Part shown: piece after piece, positions 1 to 7,780 of the stretch
Numbering within the stretch: the stretch's first letter is position 1
How the letters are laid out: each line of letters opens with the position of its first letter
From: Acidobacteriota bacterium
Lineage (GTDB): Bacteria > Acidobacteriota > Vicinamibacteria > Vicinamibacterales > Vicinamibacteraceae
DNA: 7,780 bases
Assembly (NCBI GenBank): GCA_023427865.1
Contig: JAEYZV010000570.1
Span: 1-7,780, forward strand
Reading direction: 5' to 3'
Program-made: the position numbers and the translations under genes
The notes under the pieces: model-generated
Databases searched by the model: none
Told to the model about the DNA's origin: nothing
Seen by the model: the letters and a program-made list of their open reading frames with translations, nothing else

Positions 1-1493
1 CACTGCTGCCGCGTGGCACGCTGTTCCGGGGGTACTCGGCGTCCATCGCGTCGCCGAACACGGGGGCGACGACGGCCCGTGCCGACAACGTGCGGCTCGC
101 CATCGGGGCAGGGGCGGGCGCCGACCCGACGCTCACGCCGCTGGTCATCGAGCAGCTCGCCCAGGATCTCCGCTCGTCGCCGCCGTTCCGCGTCATCGCG
201 CCGGCGGCGGTGGAGTCGATGGCGGGCCATCCCCCCGCCGCGATCCTGGCGGCCGTCGAGGCCGCCGGCTTCGGGGAGGTGGCGGTCTCGCGCACCGACG
301 ACGGCATGCAGGCGCGCGTGGCGCTCGTGCGCGCCGCCGGCCCGGTCCGGCTGCTCGAGGAGACCCTGCAGTCGGGGGAAGGCATGCGCGAGTTCACCGC
401 GACGCTGTCGCAGCGCGTGGTCGCCGAACTCGCGTCGGTAGACGCCACCACCCGCCCGTCCCTGCGCACCGAACTGCCGATCGACAACCCGGCGGCGATG
501 CAGGCGTACACGCTGGGACAGAGCCGCCTCGGTCGGGGCGGCCGCAAGGACGTCGAGGATGCGGCCAACGCGTTCCGCATGGCGACCGAAGCGGCCCCCG
601 ACTTCGTGCTCGCATACGCGAAATGGGCCGAGGCCCTGCTCTCGCAGTACCGGCACAACGCGCTCCGCGCCGACGAGGCGCTGCCGCTGGCACAGAACGT
701 CATCGCCCGCGCGCTCGGGCTCGACGACCGCAGCGCGGAAGCCTACGCGGCACTCGGCGACCTCTACGCCGAGCAGCACAACGTCGATCAGTCGGAGCGG
801 TACTTCACGCGCGCGCTGGCGCTCAATCCCAGTTGCGAGTACGCGCGCATCCGCTATGCGATGCTGCTGGCCGGCCGTGGGCGGGTGGAGGAAGCCGTCG
901 ACCAGGTCGCCGAGGCGCAGCGACTCAACCCGAGATCCTCGCTGCTGCGCGGCTATCTCGGGGCCACCCTGCACTATGCCAAGCGGTTCGAGGAGGCGGC
1001 GCGCACGTACGAGACGCTGCTCCGGCTCGATCCGCGGTACACGGCGGCCTACATCGGGCTGTGCAAGGCCTACACGGAGCTGCAGCGCACGGCGGCGGCG
1101 CTCTCGGCCTGCCAGACGGTGATGGAGCAGCACGCGGCCGAGGAATCCTTCGTGCTGTCGCAACTGGTGAAGATCCATGCCGATGCCGGCAAGCCGCGCG
1201 AGGCGCAGCAGGCGCTCACGCAACTGCGGGCATCCTACGACGAGCGCCCCTCCGGTGACGGCGCGTTCTGGATCGCGCTCGCGTACGTGAGTCTTGGCGA
1301 GCGGGGACACGCGCTCGAGTGGCTGGACCGCGCCATCCAGGCCAACTCGTCACGACTTGCCTACGCGAGGGTGGACTCGCGCCTCGATCCCCTGCGCGAC
1401 GACCCGGCCTTCCTCGCGCGCATGGCCCGGATGGAAAGGGCCACGTCGGCGGTCGTCGCCGATCCGCCCACGCCCAAGCCCGTCAGCCGATAA
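1..1493 (+). CDS. TPR-repeat protein with a TolB/FlgO-like segment, C-terminal part (5' end outside window)
   Basis: The reading frame is open from the left edge (first whole codon at base 3) to the TAA at 1491-1493, giving 496 visible residues. The first possible start inside the window is the GTG at 90, but good protein sequence continues in frame upstream of it, so the gene starts outside. Bases about 90-460 resemble a worn version of the segment (TolB/FlgO-like, often near 'AdenylateCyclase-type' TPR proteins) in which a protein lists its N-terminal regulators: LVIEQLAQDLRSSPPFRVIA, then a region ending FTATLSQRVVAEL. From about 480 to 1430 there are roughly six to eight TPR-like helix pairs, for example AYAALGDLYAEQHNVDQSER and AYIGLCKAYTELQR. 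The ending, an alanine-rich 'Y.SLGE..HALEWLDRAI' unit followed by 'VDSRLDPLRDDPAFLARM', is typical of acidobacterial Ser/Thr protein kinases or winged-helix regulators carrying C-terminal TPRs. The missing N-terminus is therefore probably a kinase or DNA-binding domain, which is inference. The TPRs would bind partner proteins. Confidence 0.85.
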   Translation, partial: LLPRGTLFRGYSASIASPNTGATTARADNVRLAIGAGAGADPTLTPLVIEQLAQDLRSSPPFRVIAPAAVESMAGHPPAAILAAVEAAGFGEVAVSRTDDGMQARVALVRAAGPVRLLEETLQSGEGMREFTATLSQRVVAELASVDATTRPSLRTELPIDNPAAMQAYTLGQSRLGRGGRKDVEDAANAFRMATEAAPDFVLAYAKWAEALLSQYRHNALRADEALPLAQNVIARALGLDDRSAEAYAALGDLYAEQHNVDQSERYFTRALALNPSCEYARIRYAMLLAGRGRVEEAVDQVAEAQRLNPRSSLLRGYLGATLHYAKRFEEAARTYETLLRLDPRYTAAYIGLCKAYTELQRTAAALSACQTVMEQHAAEESFVLSQLVKIHADAGKPREAQQALTQLRASYDERPSGDGAFWIALAYVSLGERGHALEWLDRAIQANSSRLAYARVDSRLDPLRDDPAFLARMARMERATSAVVADPPTPKPVSR

Positions 1494-3909
1494 CGCCGTC
1501 ATCGGGCACCCACGCGAGCGTGGCGGTGCCGACCGTGATGTCCGATTTCCGGGGCCGCAGCATCAGCGGCTGCAGCGACGTGGTGTCCTCGTCGGCCACG
1601 CGGGCAATTTCGGTCTCGACCGTCGCCTGCAGGTCGGCGAGCTTCTGCTGCTCGGCCGCGAGCGTCTCCTGCGCCCGTGTGACGTCCTGCTTCTCCTTCA
1701 TCACCCGACCGGCGCCGCGCGCCGCGCTTCCCAGGCGCCCGGCGTTGGCGGCACTCAGGGTCTTGCGCCCGAACAAGGCACCGAAGACCCCGGTTGCCGC
1801 CGTGAGGAGGGCCGACCCGGTCGACGAGGTGACTTCCTCCTGCTGCTTGCCGAGTTGCTGCTCGGCCCTCCGGATGCGGTCCTGCTGCGTGGTGAGCCTG
1901 GAGGCGTACTTCTTGCGAATCGCGTCGATCTTCGCGTCGCGCTGCTCGCGCACGGCCTCGGCGAGACGGGCGCGGAAGGCGCCCTCCGATTCACCGGGAT
2001 GCGAGTGCAGCCCGGTCCCGACGTGTTCCTGCAGCGGCACCGTCTGCGTGTCGTACAGCCAGGTCGCGACGTCCCTGCGCCACTTGTCGTAGTTGCGGGG
2101 CGTGGTCGCGGCAGTCGGCAGCTCGGCGTAACTGGCCGCGCCACGAGGAGAGCTCTCGAGGTCCTCGGGCGTGAACTCCACTGGGGCGGCGCGATCGAAG
2201 GCAAGCGGCGCGGCGCCGCCCTGCAGCGGCACGATCGCCTGCACGGGCACGGTCTCGGCGATCGCGCGCTTCTTGTCGGCGATGCGGACGCTCGCCGCAA
2301 CGTAGAGCGCGGGCACGTATCGACGCCCTGATGCCGGGGCTGCGCCGCGTGCAGGCACGAACATCGCCGTGATGCCTGGCGGCAGCACGGGAGGTGCGCT
2401 GGTCGGCGCGCTCGGCGGTCCGCTTGCGTCGATCGCCGGCGCTGTGGAGGGGCTCTGCAACGCCTGCGGAGAGGGAGGCGTCGGCGACGCGTTGCTGGCC
2501 ACCGCAGCGTCGGGCGTCAGTTGCTTGATGTGAGAGCGGGTGAGGGGACCGCGAAGGTAGGAGAGCGTCCAGCGCGTCTCGAACGTCAGCGGCGTCCGCT
2601 CGTGCACGTTGTGCATGAGGAACACGCGGTTGCCGAGGCCCGCGAGCACCTCGCTCATGCGGGCGTTGTCGAACCCGGTGCCTCCCGCCGCGCCCTCGAG
2701 ACCTTCGAGCACCCGCGCCTTGTCGCGCTCGGTCTGGAGGCGTCCGATGAACCACGTGCCCGTGTTGGCCAGCCCCTTGTAGTCGAGATCGACCGGATTC
2801 TGCGTCGCGAGCACCACGCCGAGCCCGTAGGCGCGCGCCTGCTTCAGGAGCAGGAGCAGCGGCTCCTTCGAGGGCGGATTCGCGACGGGCGGGAAGTACC
2901 CGAAGATTTCGTCCATGTAGAGCAGCGCACGAAGGCTCGTGGTGCCCGACTGCGTCCGCACCCACCCGAGGACCTCGTTGAGCAGCAGCGACACGAAGAA
3001 CATCCGCTCGGCGTCGCTCAGGTGGGCGATGGAGAAGATCGCGGCGCGTGGCTTGCCGTCGGGCGTGCGCAGGAACGCGGCGACGTCGAGCGGCTCGCCG
3101 GTGAGCCATTGGTCGAAGCCGGGCGCGGCCAGCAGGTTGTTGAGCGCCATCGCCAGCGTGAAGCGCTCCTTTGCCGGGTAGAAGGCGTCGAGTTCGAGGG
3201 CGCCGATGCGCGTGAGGGGCGGCGACTGGATCTGCTGGATCAACGCCACGAGATCCATGTCGGTGCCGGCAGCCCACGCCGTCTCGAGGACCTTGGCGAC
3301 GAGGATGTGCTCGCGCGACTGCAGCGGATCGGCCTGCACGCCCGCCAGCCCCAGCAGGCTCGTCACCGTGGTCTGCAGCCGTTCGCGCAGGAGGTCGCGG
3401 TCCCCGAGCACGGCGGCGGGCGGCACCCCGAAGGACTTCAGGATCGACACGGGCATGCCGGCGCTGCTGCCCGGCGTGTAGATCGTGACGGTGGCAGCGT
3501 CACGCAGCTTCTGGATGCGCCCGCCATCCTGGCCCCAGCCCTCGATCCCCCGCTTCCACCGCTCGGCCTCCGAGGCGGCGAACTGCGACACGTCCACGCC
3601 CGCGCGGTGCGCATCGTCTTCGTTGACCCACGGTGCGAACGCGTCCGCGCTGAGCGACGGGAACGTCAGCGCCAGGTTCGCCAGGTCGCCCTTGGGGTCG
3701 ATGACGATGGCAGGGATCCCGTCGATGAGCGCTTCCTCGAGGAGGCCGATGCACAGCCCGGTCTTGCCACTCCCGGTCATGCCGATGCAGACCGCGTGCG
3801 TGAGCAGGTCGCGCGAGTCGTACATCAGCGGCGCCTGCGTCGCGGTCCGCGTCGCCAGGTCGTAGGGCCGGCCGAGATAGAAGGCGCCGAGCTTCTCGAA
3901 GTCCTGCAT
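1483..3909 (-). CDS. HerA/DUF87-type P-loop ATPase with coiled-coil C-terminal tail
   Basis: This is a complete 808-residue protein starting at the ATG whose complement is 3907-3909. Residues 43-50 (GMTGSGKT) are the Walker A motif, and 71-76 (DPKGDL) are the conserved strand-2 motif of the HerA/VirD4/FtsK group. Residues 329-335 (LLYMDEI) form Walker B with D333 and catalytic E334. Q370-N371 in LATQNPVDLDY is the sensor region, and 384-399 (GTWFIGRLQTERDKAR) carries candidate arginine-finger residues. A Pro/Ser/Ala-rich linker spans about 469-511. After a mixed region come a coiled coil (about 643-692), a Gly/Ala-rich, mildly hydrophobic stretch (698-736) and a second coiled coil (737-775), ending in a conserved-looking 'RPRKSDI' tail. 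No N-terminal HAS barrel precedes the Walker A motif, unlike archaeal HerA. I recognise the whole layout as a widespread bacterial family usually named only 'ATP-binding protein' or 'helicase HerA-like'. Its substrate is not established; ring-shaped DNA or polymer translocation is inferred from the fold. No NurA, SIR2 or other nuclease lies beside it. Confidence 0.92.
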   Translation of the reverse strand: MQDFEKLGAFYLGRPYDLATRTATQAPLMYDSRDLLTHAVCIGMTGSGKTGLCIGLLEEALIDGIPAIVIDPKGDLANLALTFPSLSADAFAPWVNEDDAHRAGVDVSQFAASEAERWKRGIEGWGQDGGRIQKLRDAATVTIYTPGSSAGMPVSILKSFGVPPAAVLGDRDLLRERLQTTVTSLLGLAGVQADPLQSREHILVAKVLETAWAAGTDMDLVALIQQIQSPPLTRIGALELDAFYPAKERFTLAMALNNLLAAPGFDQWLTGEPLDVAAFLRTPDGKPRAAIFSIAHLSDAERMFFVSLLLNEVLGWVRTQSGTTSLRALLYMDEIFGYFPPVANPPSKEPLLLLLKQARAYGLGVVLATQNPVDLDYKGLANTGTWFIGRLQTERDKARVLEGLEGAAGGTGFDNARMSEVLAGLGNRVFLMHNVHERTPLTFETRWTLSYLRGPLTRSHIKQLTPDAAVASNASPTPPSPQALQSPSTAPAIDASGPPSAPTSAPPVLPPGITAMFVPARGAAPASGRRYVPALYVAASVRIADKKRAIAETVPVQAIVPLQGGAAPLAFDRAAPVEFTPEDLESSPRGAASYAELPTAATTPRNYDKWRRDVATWLYDTQTVPLQEHVGTGLHSHPGESEGAFRARLAEAVREQRDAKIDAIRKKYASRLTTQQDRIRRAEQQLGKQQEEVTSSTGSALLTAATGVFGALFGRKTLSAANAGRLGSAARGAGRVMKEKQDVTRAQETLAAEQQKLADLQATVETEIARVADEDTTSLQPLMLRPRKSDITVGTATLAWVPDDGVIG
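1505..1530 (+). terminator. candidate GC-rich terminator hairpin for the TPR gene, inside the opposing ATPase gene
   Basis: Twelve bases after the TPR gene's TAA the sequence can fold as GGCACC (1505-1510) with GGTGCC (1525-1530), plus an inner CACG/CGTG stem (1511-1514 with 1519-1522) and a 2-nt bulge at 1523-1524. There is no T-run after it, so this is not a classical intrinsic terminator, and the bases also encode the C-terminus of the ATPase on the other strand. It is at the right place for an end-of-gene signal but could equally be a chance structure in GC-rich coding DNA. Confidence 0.25.
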
Positions 3910-3917
3910 GGGTGTGA

Positions 3918-3923
3918 ATCTTA
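3918..3923 (-). promoter_or_regulatory. possible -10 box for a leaderless ATPase transcript
   Basis: Read on the minus strand the hexamer is TAAGAT, a 4/6 match to TATAAT. Only eight bases separate it from the ATPase ATG, and those bases contain no Shine-Dalgarno-like purine run. If it is a -10 element, transcription would begin at or within one or two bases of the start codon. No convincing -35 lies 16-18 bases upstream (TTGCTC is present but with a 21-base spacer), so this is tentative. Confidence 0.3.
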
Positions 3924-4023
3924 GCCGCTCCCGGGCTCACGGTTGAGCAATCTCGCTCGAGACGGCGTACGCTGTCTGTTGGGCCAATTCCCATTCGTAG
4001 CCGTCGCCTCCGGGCGACCGAGA

Positions 4024-4042
4024 CCGTCGGGGGACCCGACGG
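4024..4042 (+). promoter_or_regulatory. perfect 8-bp inverted repeat upstream of the AsmA-like gene
   Basis: CCGTCGGG (4024-4031) and CCCGACGG (4035-4042) are perfect reverse complements separated by GGA. The site lies 31 bases before the ATG of the AsmA-like gene. It could be a 5'-UTR hairpin or an operator for a dimeric regulator. No U-tract follows, so it is unlikely to be a terminator. Function is unknown. Confidence 0.35.
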
Positions 4043-4073
4043 CCACGTAAGGCTGGCGGCCTCACATCGAACG

Positions 4074-5819
4074 ATGCTCGTTACCGTCGCCTTCGTCGTG
4101 TTCGGCGTGTGCTTGGTCGCCGCCCTGATCGCCCTGCCCTTCGTGTGGCGGTCGCGTGCGCGCAACCCCGTGCTGTTCGTGCTCGGGGTGACGGTCACGC
4201 TCGTCGCGGCGGTCGCGCTGACGGCTCGGCCTCGACTCGAGGAGTGGCTGCGCACGTCGGTCATCGCCACGCTCGAGCGCAAGTTGAACAGCGACGTGGA
4301 ACTGCAGGCGATCTCGGTGCGGCCCGGGCCCGTGACGCGCATCAGCGGCGGCCCGCTCGTGATCCGGCACCGCGGTCGCCGCGACGTCCCTCCGCTGGTG
4401 CAGCTCGAGCACTTCGAGACGACGATGACGTGGCGCGAGATGCTGCGCAAGCCGCGTCGGGTGGACACGGTGACCCTGAAGGGACTGGCGATCGCGATTC
4501 CACCATCGCCCGGCGAGGGCCAGCCGCGCTTCCCCGGACTTGGCGGCGATGACCACGACGAGCCGGGCCCGCCGACACCCACGACGACGTCGGCGGTCAC
4601 CGACCCTGCGCCGGATGAGGGTGGAACTCCGCCATCGCCCGAACCCGCCGGCGAGCGCGCAGACGACGAACCGCCCGCCGTCCTGATTGGCCGGGTGACA
4701 GCCGACGCGGCGACGCTGACGATCCTGCCGCGCGATACGCGCAAGAACCCGCGCCGGTTCGTGATGCATCAACTGACGGTGCGCGAGATCTCGAGCGACC
4801 GGCCGATGAAGTTCACGACGGTGCTCGAGAATCCGCAGCCGCGGGGCCGGATCGAGACAGAGGGGACGTTCGGCCCGTGGCACGCGGCGTCGCCGTCGCA
4901 GACGCCCCTGCAGGCACGTTACCGGTTCGTGGACGCCGACCTGTCGACGATCAAGGGGATCGCCGGCGTGCTCCAGTCCGAGGGGACCTACTCGGGCGTG
5001 CTCGAACGCATCGAGGCCCGGGGCACGACGACGACGCCGGCGTTCGACCTCGACGTCGGCGGCCGTCCGCTGGAACTGGTGACGGAGTTCTCGGTGATCG
5101 TCGACGGTACCAACGGCAACACGTACATCCAGCCAGCCGAGGCCACGCTCGGCAAGGCGACGCCCATTCGTGTCACCGGCGGTGTGGTGAAGGCCGAGGA
5201 CCGTCGCGGGCGCACGGTGGATCTCGCGATGAAGATCGCGGGCGGACGCCTGGAGGAGGTGCTTGCGCTCGCCGTGGACGGCCCGGCCGTGATGACGGGG
5301 CGCATCGACCTGGACGCGGGCCTGCTGATTCCGCCCGGCCCGGTGCCGGTCGTGGAGAAGATGACGCTCGAGGGCCGGTTCACCCTTGGCCGCACGATGT
5401 TCAGCAGCCGCGCGGTGCAGGCAAAGCTCGACGAGCTCAGTCGCAGGGCGCAGGGACGGGTCGGCGACAAGACCGTCGCGCGCGTCGTGTCCGGTTTCAG
5501 CGGACGCTTCAAGATGGCCGACGGGGTCATCCGGTTCCCGACGCTCCGGTTCCGCGTCGATGGCGCACGAGTGGACCTCGCGGGCAGCTACACGGTGAAG
5601 GGCAAGGGGCTGCACTTCGACGGTCGTGTCCGCCTCGACGCGGGCGTGTCGCGCATGGTCGGCGGGAAGAAGGCCATCCTGCTTCGCCCGTTCGACGGCC
5701 TGTTCAGGCGCGACGGCTACACGGAGTTTCCCATCCGCATTCGCGGCACGGTGGACAAGCCCGAGTTCGGCGTCGACATCAAGGAGACGCTCAAGCGCGC
5801 GCTCATCCCGGGCCGGTAG
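4074..5819 (+). CDS. AsmA-like membrane-anchored protein
   Basis: This is a complete 581-residue protein from ATG 4074 to TAG 5817-5819. I chose this start because it begins directly with a hydrophobic segment (about residues 2-24), followed by a basic loop (RSRAR) and a second hydrophobic segment (about 33-51). The region after it (53-140) has the look of the AsmA N-terminal half: an amphipathic helix, 'LERKLNSDVEL', then a 'VDTVTLKGLAIAIPP' strand pattern. A Pro/Asp/Glu/Thr-rich low-complexity linker covers about 143-202. The rest is beta-rich repeats, closing with a block reading 'FDGRVRLDAGVSRMVGG' and then 'FPIRIRGTVDKPEFGVDI', which is characteristic of AsmA-like C-terminal regions in acidobacteria. 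AsmA/TamB-type proteins bridge the periplasm and are linked to lipid traffic to the outer membrane or to its assembly; a similar role here is inference. At 581 residues it is small for the superfamily. It lies alone, divergent from the ATPase gene. Confidence 0.8.
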   Translation: MLVTVAFVVFGVCLVAALIALPFVWRSRARNPVLFVLGVTVTLVAAVALTARPRLEEWLRTSVIATLERKLNSDVELQAISVRPGPVTRISGGPLVIRHRGRRDVPPLVQLEHFETTMTWREMLRKPRRVDTVTLKGLAIAIPPSPGEGQPRFPGLGGDDHDEPGPPTPTTTSAVTDPAPDEGGTPPSPEPAGERADDEPPAVLIGRVTADAATLTILPRDTRKNPRRFVMHQLTVREISSDRPMKFTTVLENPQPRGRIETEGTFGPWHAASPSQTPLQARYRFVDADLSTIKGIAGVLQSEGTYSGVLERIEARGTTTTPAFDLDVGGRPLELVTEFSVIVDGTNGNTYIQPAEATLGKATPIRVTGGVVKAEDRRGRTVDLAMKIAGGRLEEVLALAVDGPAVMTGRIDLDAGLLIPPGPVPVVEKMTLEGRFTLGRTMFSSRAVQAKLDELSRRAQGRVGDKTVARVVSGFSGRFKMADGVIRFPTLRFRVDGARVDLAGSYTVKGKGLHFDGRVRLDAGVSRMVGGKKAILLRPFDGLFRRDGYTEFPIRIRGTVDKPEFGVDIKETLKRALIPGR

Positions 5820-5825
5820 GGCCCG
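5809..5825 (+). terminator. candidate hairpin at the stop codon of the AsmA-like gene
   Basis: CGGGCC (5809-5814) pairs perfectly with GGCCCG (5820-5825) around a five-base loop that contains the TAG stop codon. The downstream sequence is CTCTCC rather than a T-run. The all-GC stem and its location suggest a weak or Rho-assisted end signal, but chance pairing in GC-rich DNA is a real alternative. Confidence 0.25.
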
Positions 5826-5887
5826 CTCTCCGAGTGCGGCGCCCGCCTCGGCGTCGCCTCGACGTGGTCCGGCAAACCCGACGGACA

Positions 5888-5896
5888 TGCTATGCT
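5888..5896 (+). promoter_or_regulatory. extended -10 promoter element for tRNA-His
   Basis: TGCTATGCT matches the extended -10 pattern TGn plus a TATGCT hexamer (4/6 to TATAAT), a form often seen in front of stable RNA genes. It would start transcription near 5903, about 35 bases upstream of the mature tRNA. No recognisable -35 hexamer is found 16-18 bases upstream, which is tolerable for an extended -10 promoter. Confidence 0.5.
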
Positions 5897-5903
5897 TCGG
5901 TGT

Positions 5904-5925
5904 TCGCGTGACTCCGGTCACGCGA
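5904..5925 (+). promoter_or_regulatory. perfect 9-bp hairpin in the pre-tRNA-His leader
   Basis: TCGCGTGAC (5904-5912) is followed by the loop TCCG and then GTCACGCGA (5917-5925), its exact reverse complement. It begins at about the predicted +1 and ends 12 bases before the tRNA. No T-run follows, so termination is unlikely. It may stabilise or help process the precursor, or be an operator overlapping the start of transcription. Function is inferred only from its position. Confidence 0.45.
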
Positions 5926-5937
5926 CGCCTTCCATAC

Positions 5938-6013
5938 GGTGGGTGTAGCTCAAGGGCAGAGCGCCGGACTGTGGCTCCGGATGTTGGGGGTTCGAATCCC
6001 CTCACCCACCCCA
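5938..6013 (+). tRNA. tRNA-His (anticodon GTG)
   Basis: All four arms fold. The acceptor stem GTGGGTG (5939-5945) pairs with CACCCAC (6003-6009). The D-stem GCTC (5948-5951) pairs with GAGC (5959-5962). The anticodon stem CCGGA (5964-5968) pairs with TCCGG (5976-5980) around the loop CTGTGGC, giving anticodon GTG at 5971-5973. The T-stem GGGGG (5986-5990) pairs with CCCCT (5998-6002) around the TTCGAAT loop. The extra G-1 (5938) opposite C73 (6010) is the hallmark of histidine tRNA, and the CCA end is genomically encoded (6011-6013). It reads His codons CAC and CAT. It sits between the AsmA-like gene and the sensor kinase gene in the same direction, with its own likely promoter. Confidence 0.97.
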
Positions 6014-6028
6014 AGTGACAAAGGTACG

Positions 6029-6043
6029 GCGCTCTTCGAGCGC
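6029..6043 (+). terminator. possible hairpin downstream of tRNA-His
   Basis: GCGCTC (6029-6034) pairs with GAGCGC (6038-6043) around a TTC loop, 16 bases after the tRNA CCA end. Only a short pyrimidine-containing stretch (CGCCTTC) follows, with no proper T-run. It is placed where a tRNA transcript would end, but terminator function is uncertain. Confidence 0.3.
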
Positions 6044-6080
6044 GCCTTCACGTTCGCGCGCCGCGGGCCGATTCCGTGAG

Positions 6081-6103
6081 CGGCGGAGGAGTCCTGACCG
6101 CCG
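6081..6103 (+). promoter_or_regulatory. hairpin enclosing a strong Shine-Dalgarno-like sequence before the sensor kinase gene
   Basis: CGGCGG (6081-6086) pairs with CCGCCG (6098-6103), and AGG (6087-6089) with CCT (6093-6095), leaving a GA bulge and an AGT loop. The Shine-Dalgarno-like GGAGGAG at 6085-6091 lies mostly within the stem. The kinase GTG at 6113 is about 21 bases further on, longer than normal spacing, so this purine run may not be the ribosome binding site used. Either a folded leader or coincidence could explain it. Confidence 0.3.
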
Positions 6104-6112
6104 GGGACCCGT

Positions 6113-7780
<1,668 letters not shown>

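Larger units (their letters stand above)
3910..4073. other. divergent intergenic region between the ATPase and AsmA-like genes
   Basis: These 164 bases hold the starts of two divergent genes and should contain both promoters. On the plus strand a TTGAGC (3943-3948) with a TACGCT 19 bases later (3968-3973) is the nearest thing to a sigma-70-type pair, but both hexamers are weak matches and the spacer is long. No Shine-Dalgarno sequence precedes the AsmA-like ATG at 4074. I see no small ORF with credible coding character here. Confidence 0.5.

Noticed and set aside
90..92. GTG at 90 as the true start of the TPR protein
   Set aside because: The frame stays open to the window edge with normal protein-like sequence upstream (for example FRGYSASIASPNTG), so the gene is truncated by the window.
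2521..3924. Long open frame (467 codons) on the plus strand
   Set aside because: It is antisense to the intact HerA-like ATPase and has no domain-like pattern.
4500..4645. Repeated CCATCGCCCG motif at about 4503 and 4631
   Set aside because: Both copies encode Pro-Ser-Pro in the low-complexity linker; two short copies do not make a repeat element.
4062..6014. Long open frame (650 codons) on the minus strand
   Set aside because: It lies antisense to the AsmA-like gene and runs through the tRNA. Its translation is rich in Arg, His and Ala with no recognisable domain, as expected for an antisense frame in GC-rich DNA.

Overview
This is a very GC-rich bacterial window with five genes and little non-coding DNA. 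The best guess for the source is an Acidobacteriota genome, perhaps of the Vicinamibacteria/Luteitalea type. That is an inference from three things: the GC-rich codon use, the TPR protein ending typical of acidobacterial kinase/TPR proteins, and the short AsmA-like protein with its characteristic C-terminal block. No rRNA or other taxonomic marker gene is present to confirm it.

Layout, left to right. (1) Bases 1-1493 (+) hold the C-terminal part of a TPR-repeat protein whose start lies outside the window. It carries a worn TolB/FlgO-like segment and then a TPR array. (2) Bases 1483-3909 (-) hold an intact 808-residue HerA/DUF87-type P-loop ATPase, convergent with gene 1 and overlapping its 3' end by 11 bp. 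(3) Bases 3910-4073 are a divergent intergenic region with a possible leaderless promoter for the ATPase and an 8-bp hairpin ahead of the next gene. (4) Bases 4074-5819 (+) hold a 581-residue membrane-anchored AsmA-like protein. (5) Bases 5938-6013 (+) hold a complete tRNA-His(GUG) with encoded G-1 and CCA, preceded by an extended -10 promoter and a perfect 9-bp hairpin in its leader. (6) From 6113 to the window edge (+) lies the first 556 residues of a hybrid sensor histidine kinase: two TM segments, PAS, HisKA, HATPase and a partial receiver domain. It has no stop codon inside the window.

The genes do not form one pathway or an evident operon. The two left-hand genes converge and the ATPase is transcribed away from the AsmA-like gene. 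The AsmA-like gene, the tRNA and the kinase point the same way but are separated by about 100-bp spacers that look able to carry their own promoters. The window reads as ordinary chromosomal housekeeping and signalling DNA. I see no insertion sequence, CRISPR array, phage gene or integrase. The item with most unknown biology is the solitary HerA-like ATPase with its coiled-coil/glycine-rich tail. The regulatory hairpins and the 3' overlap are secondary. I do not see convincing evidence of a new multi-gene system.
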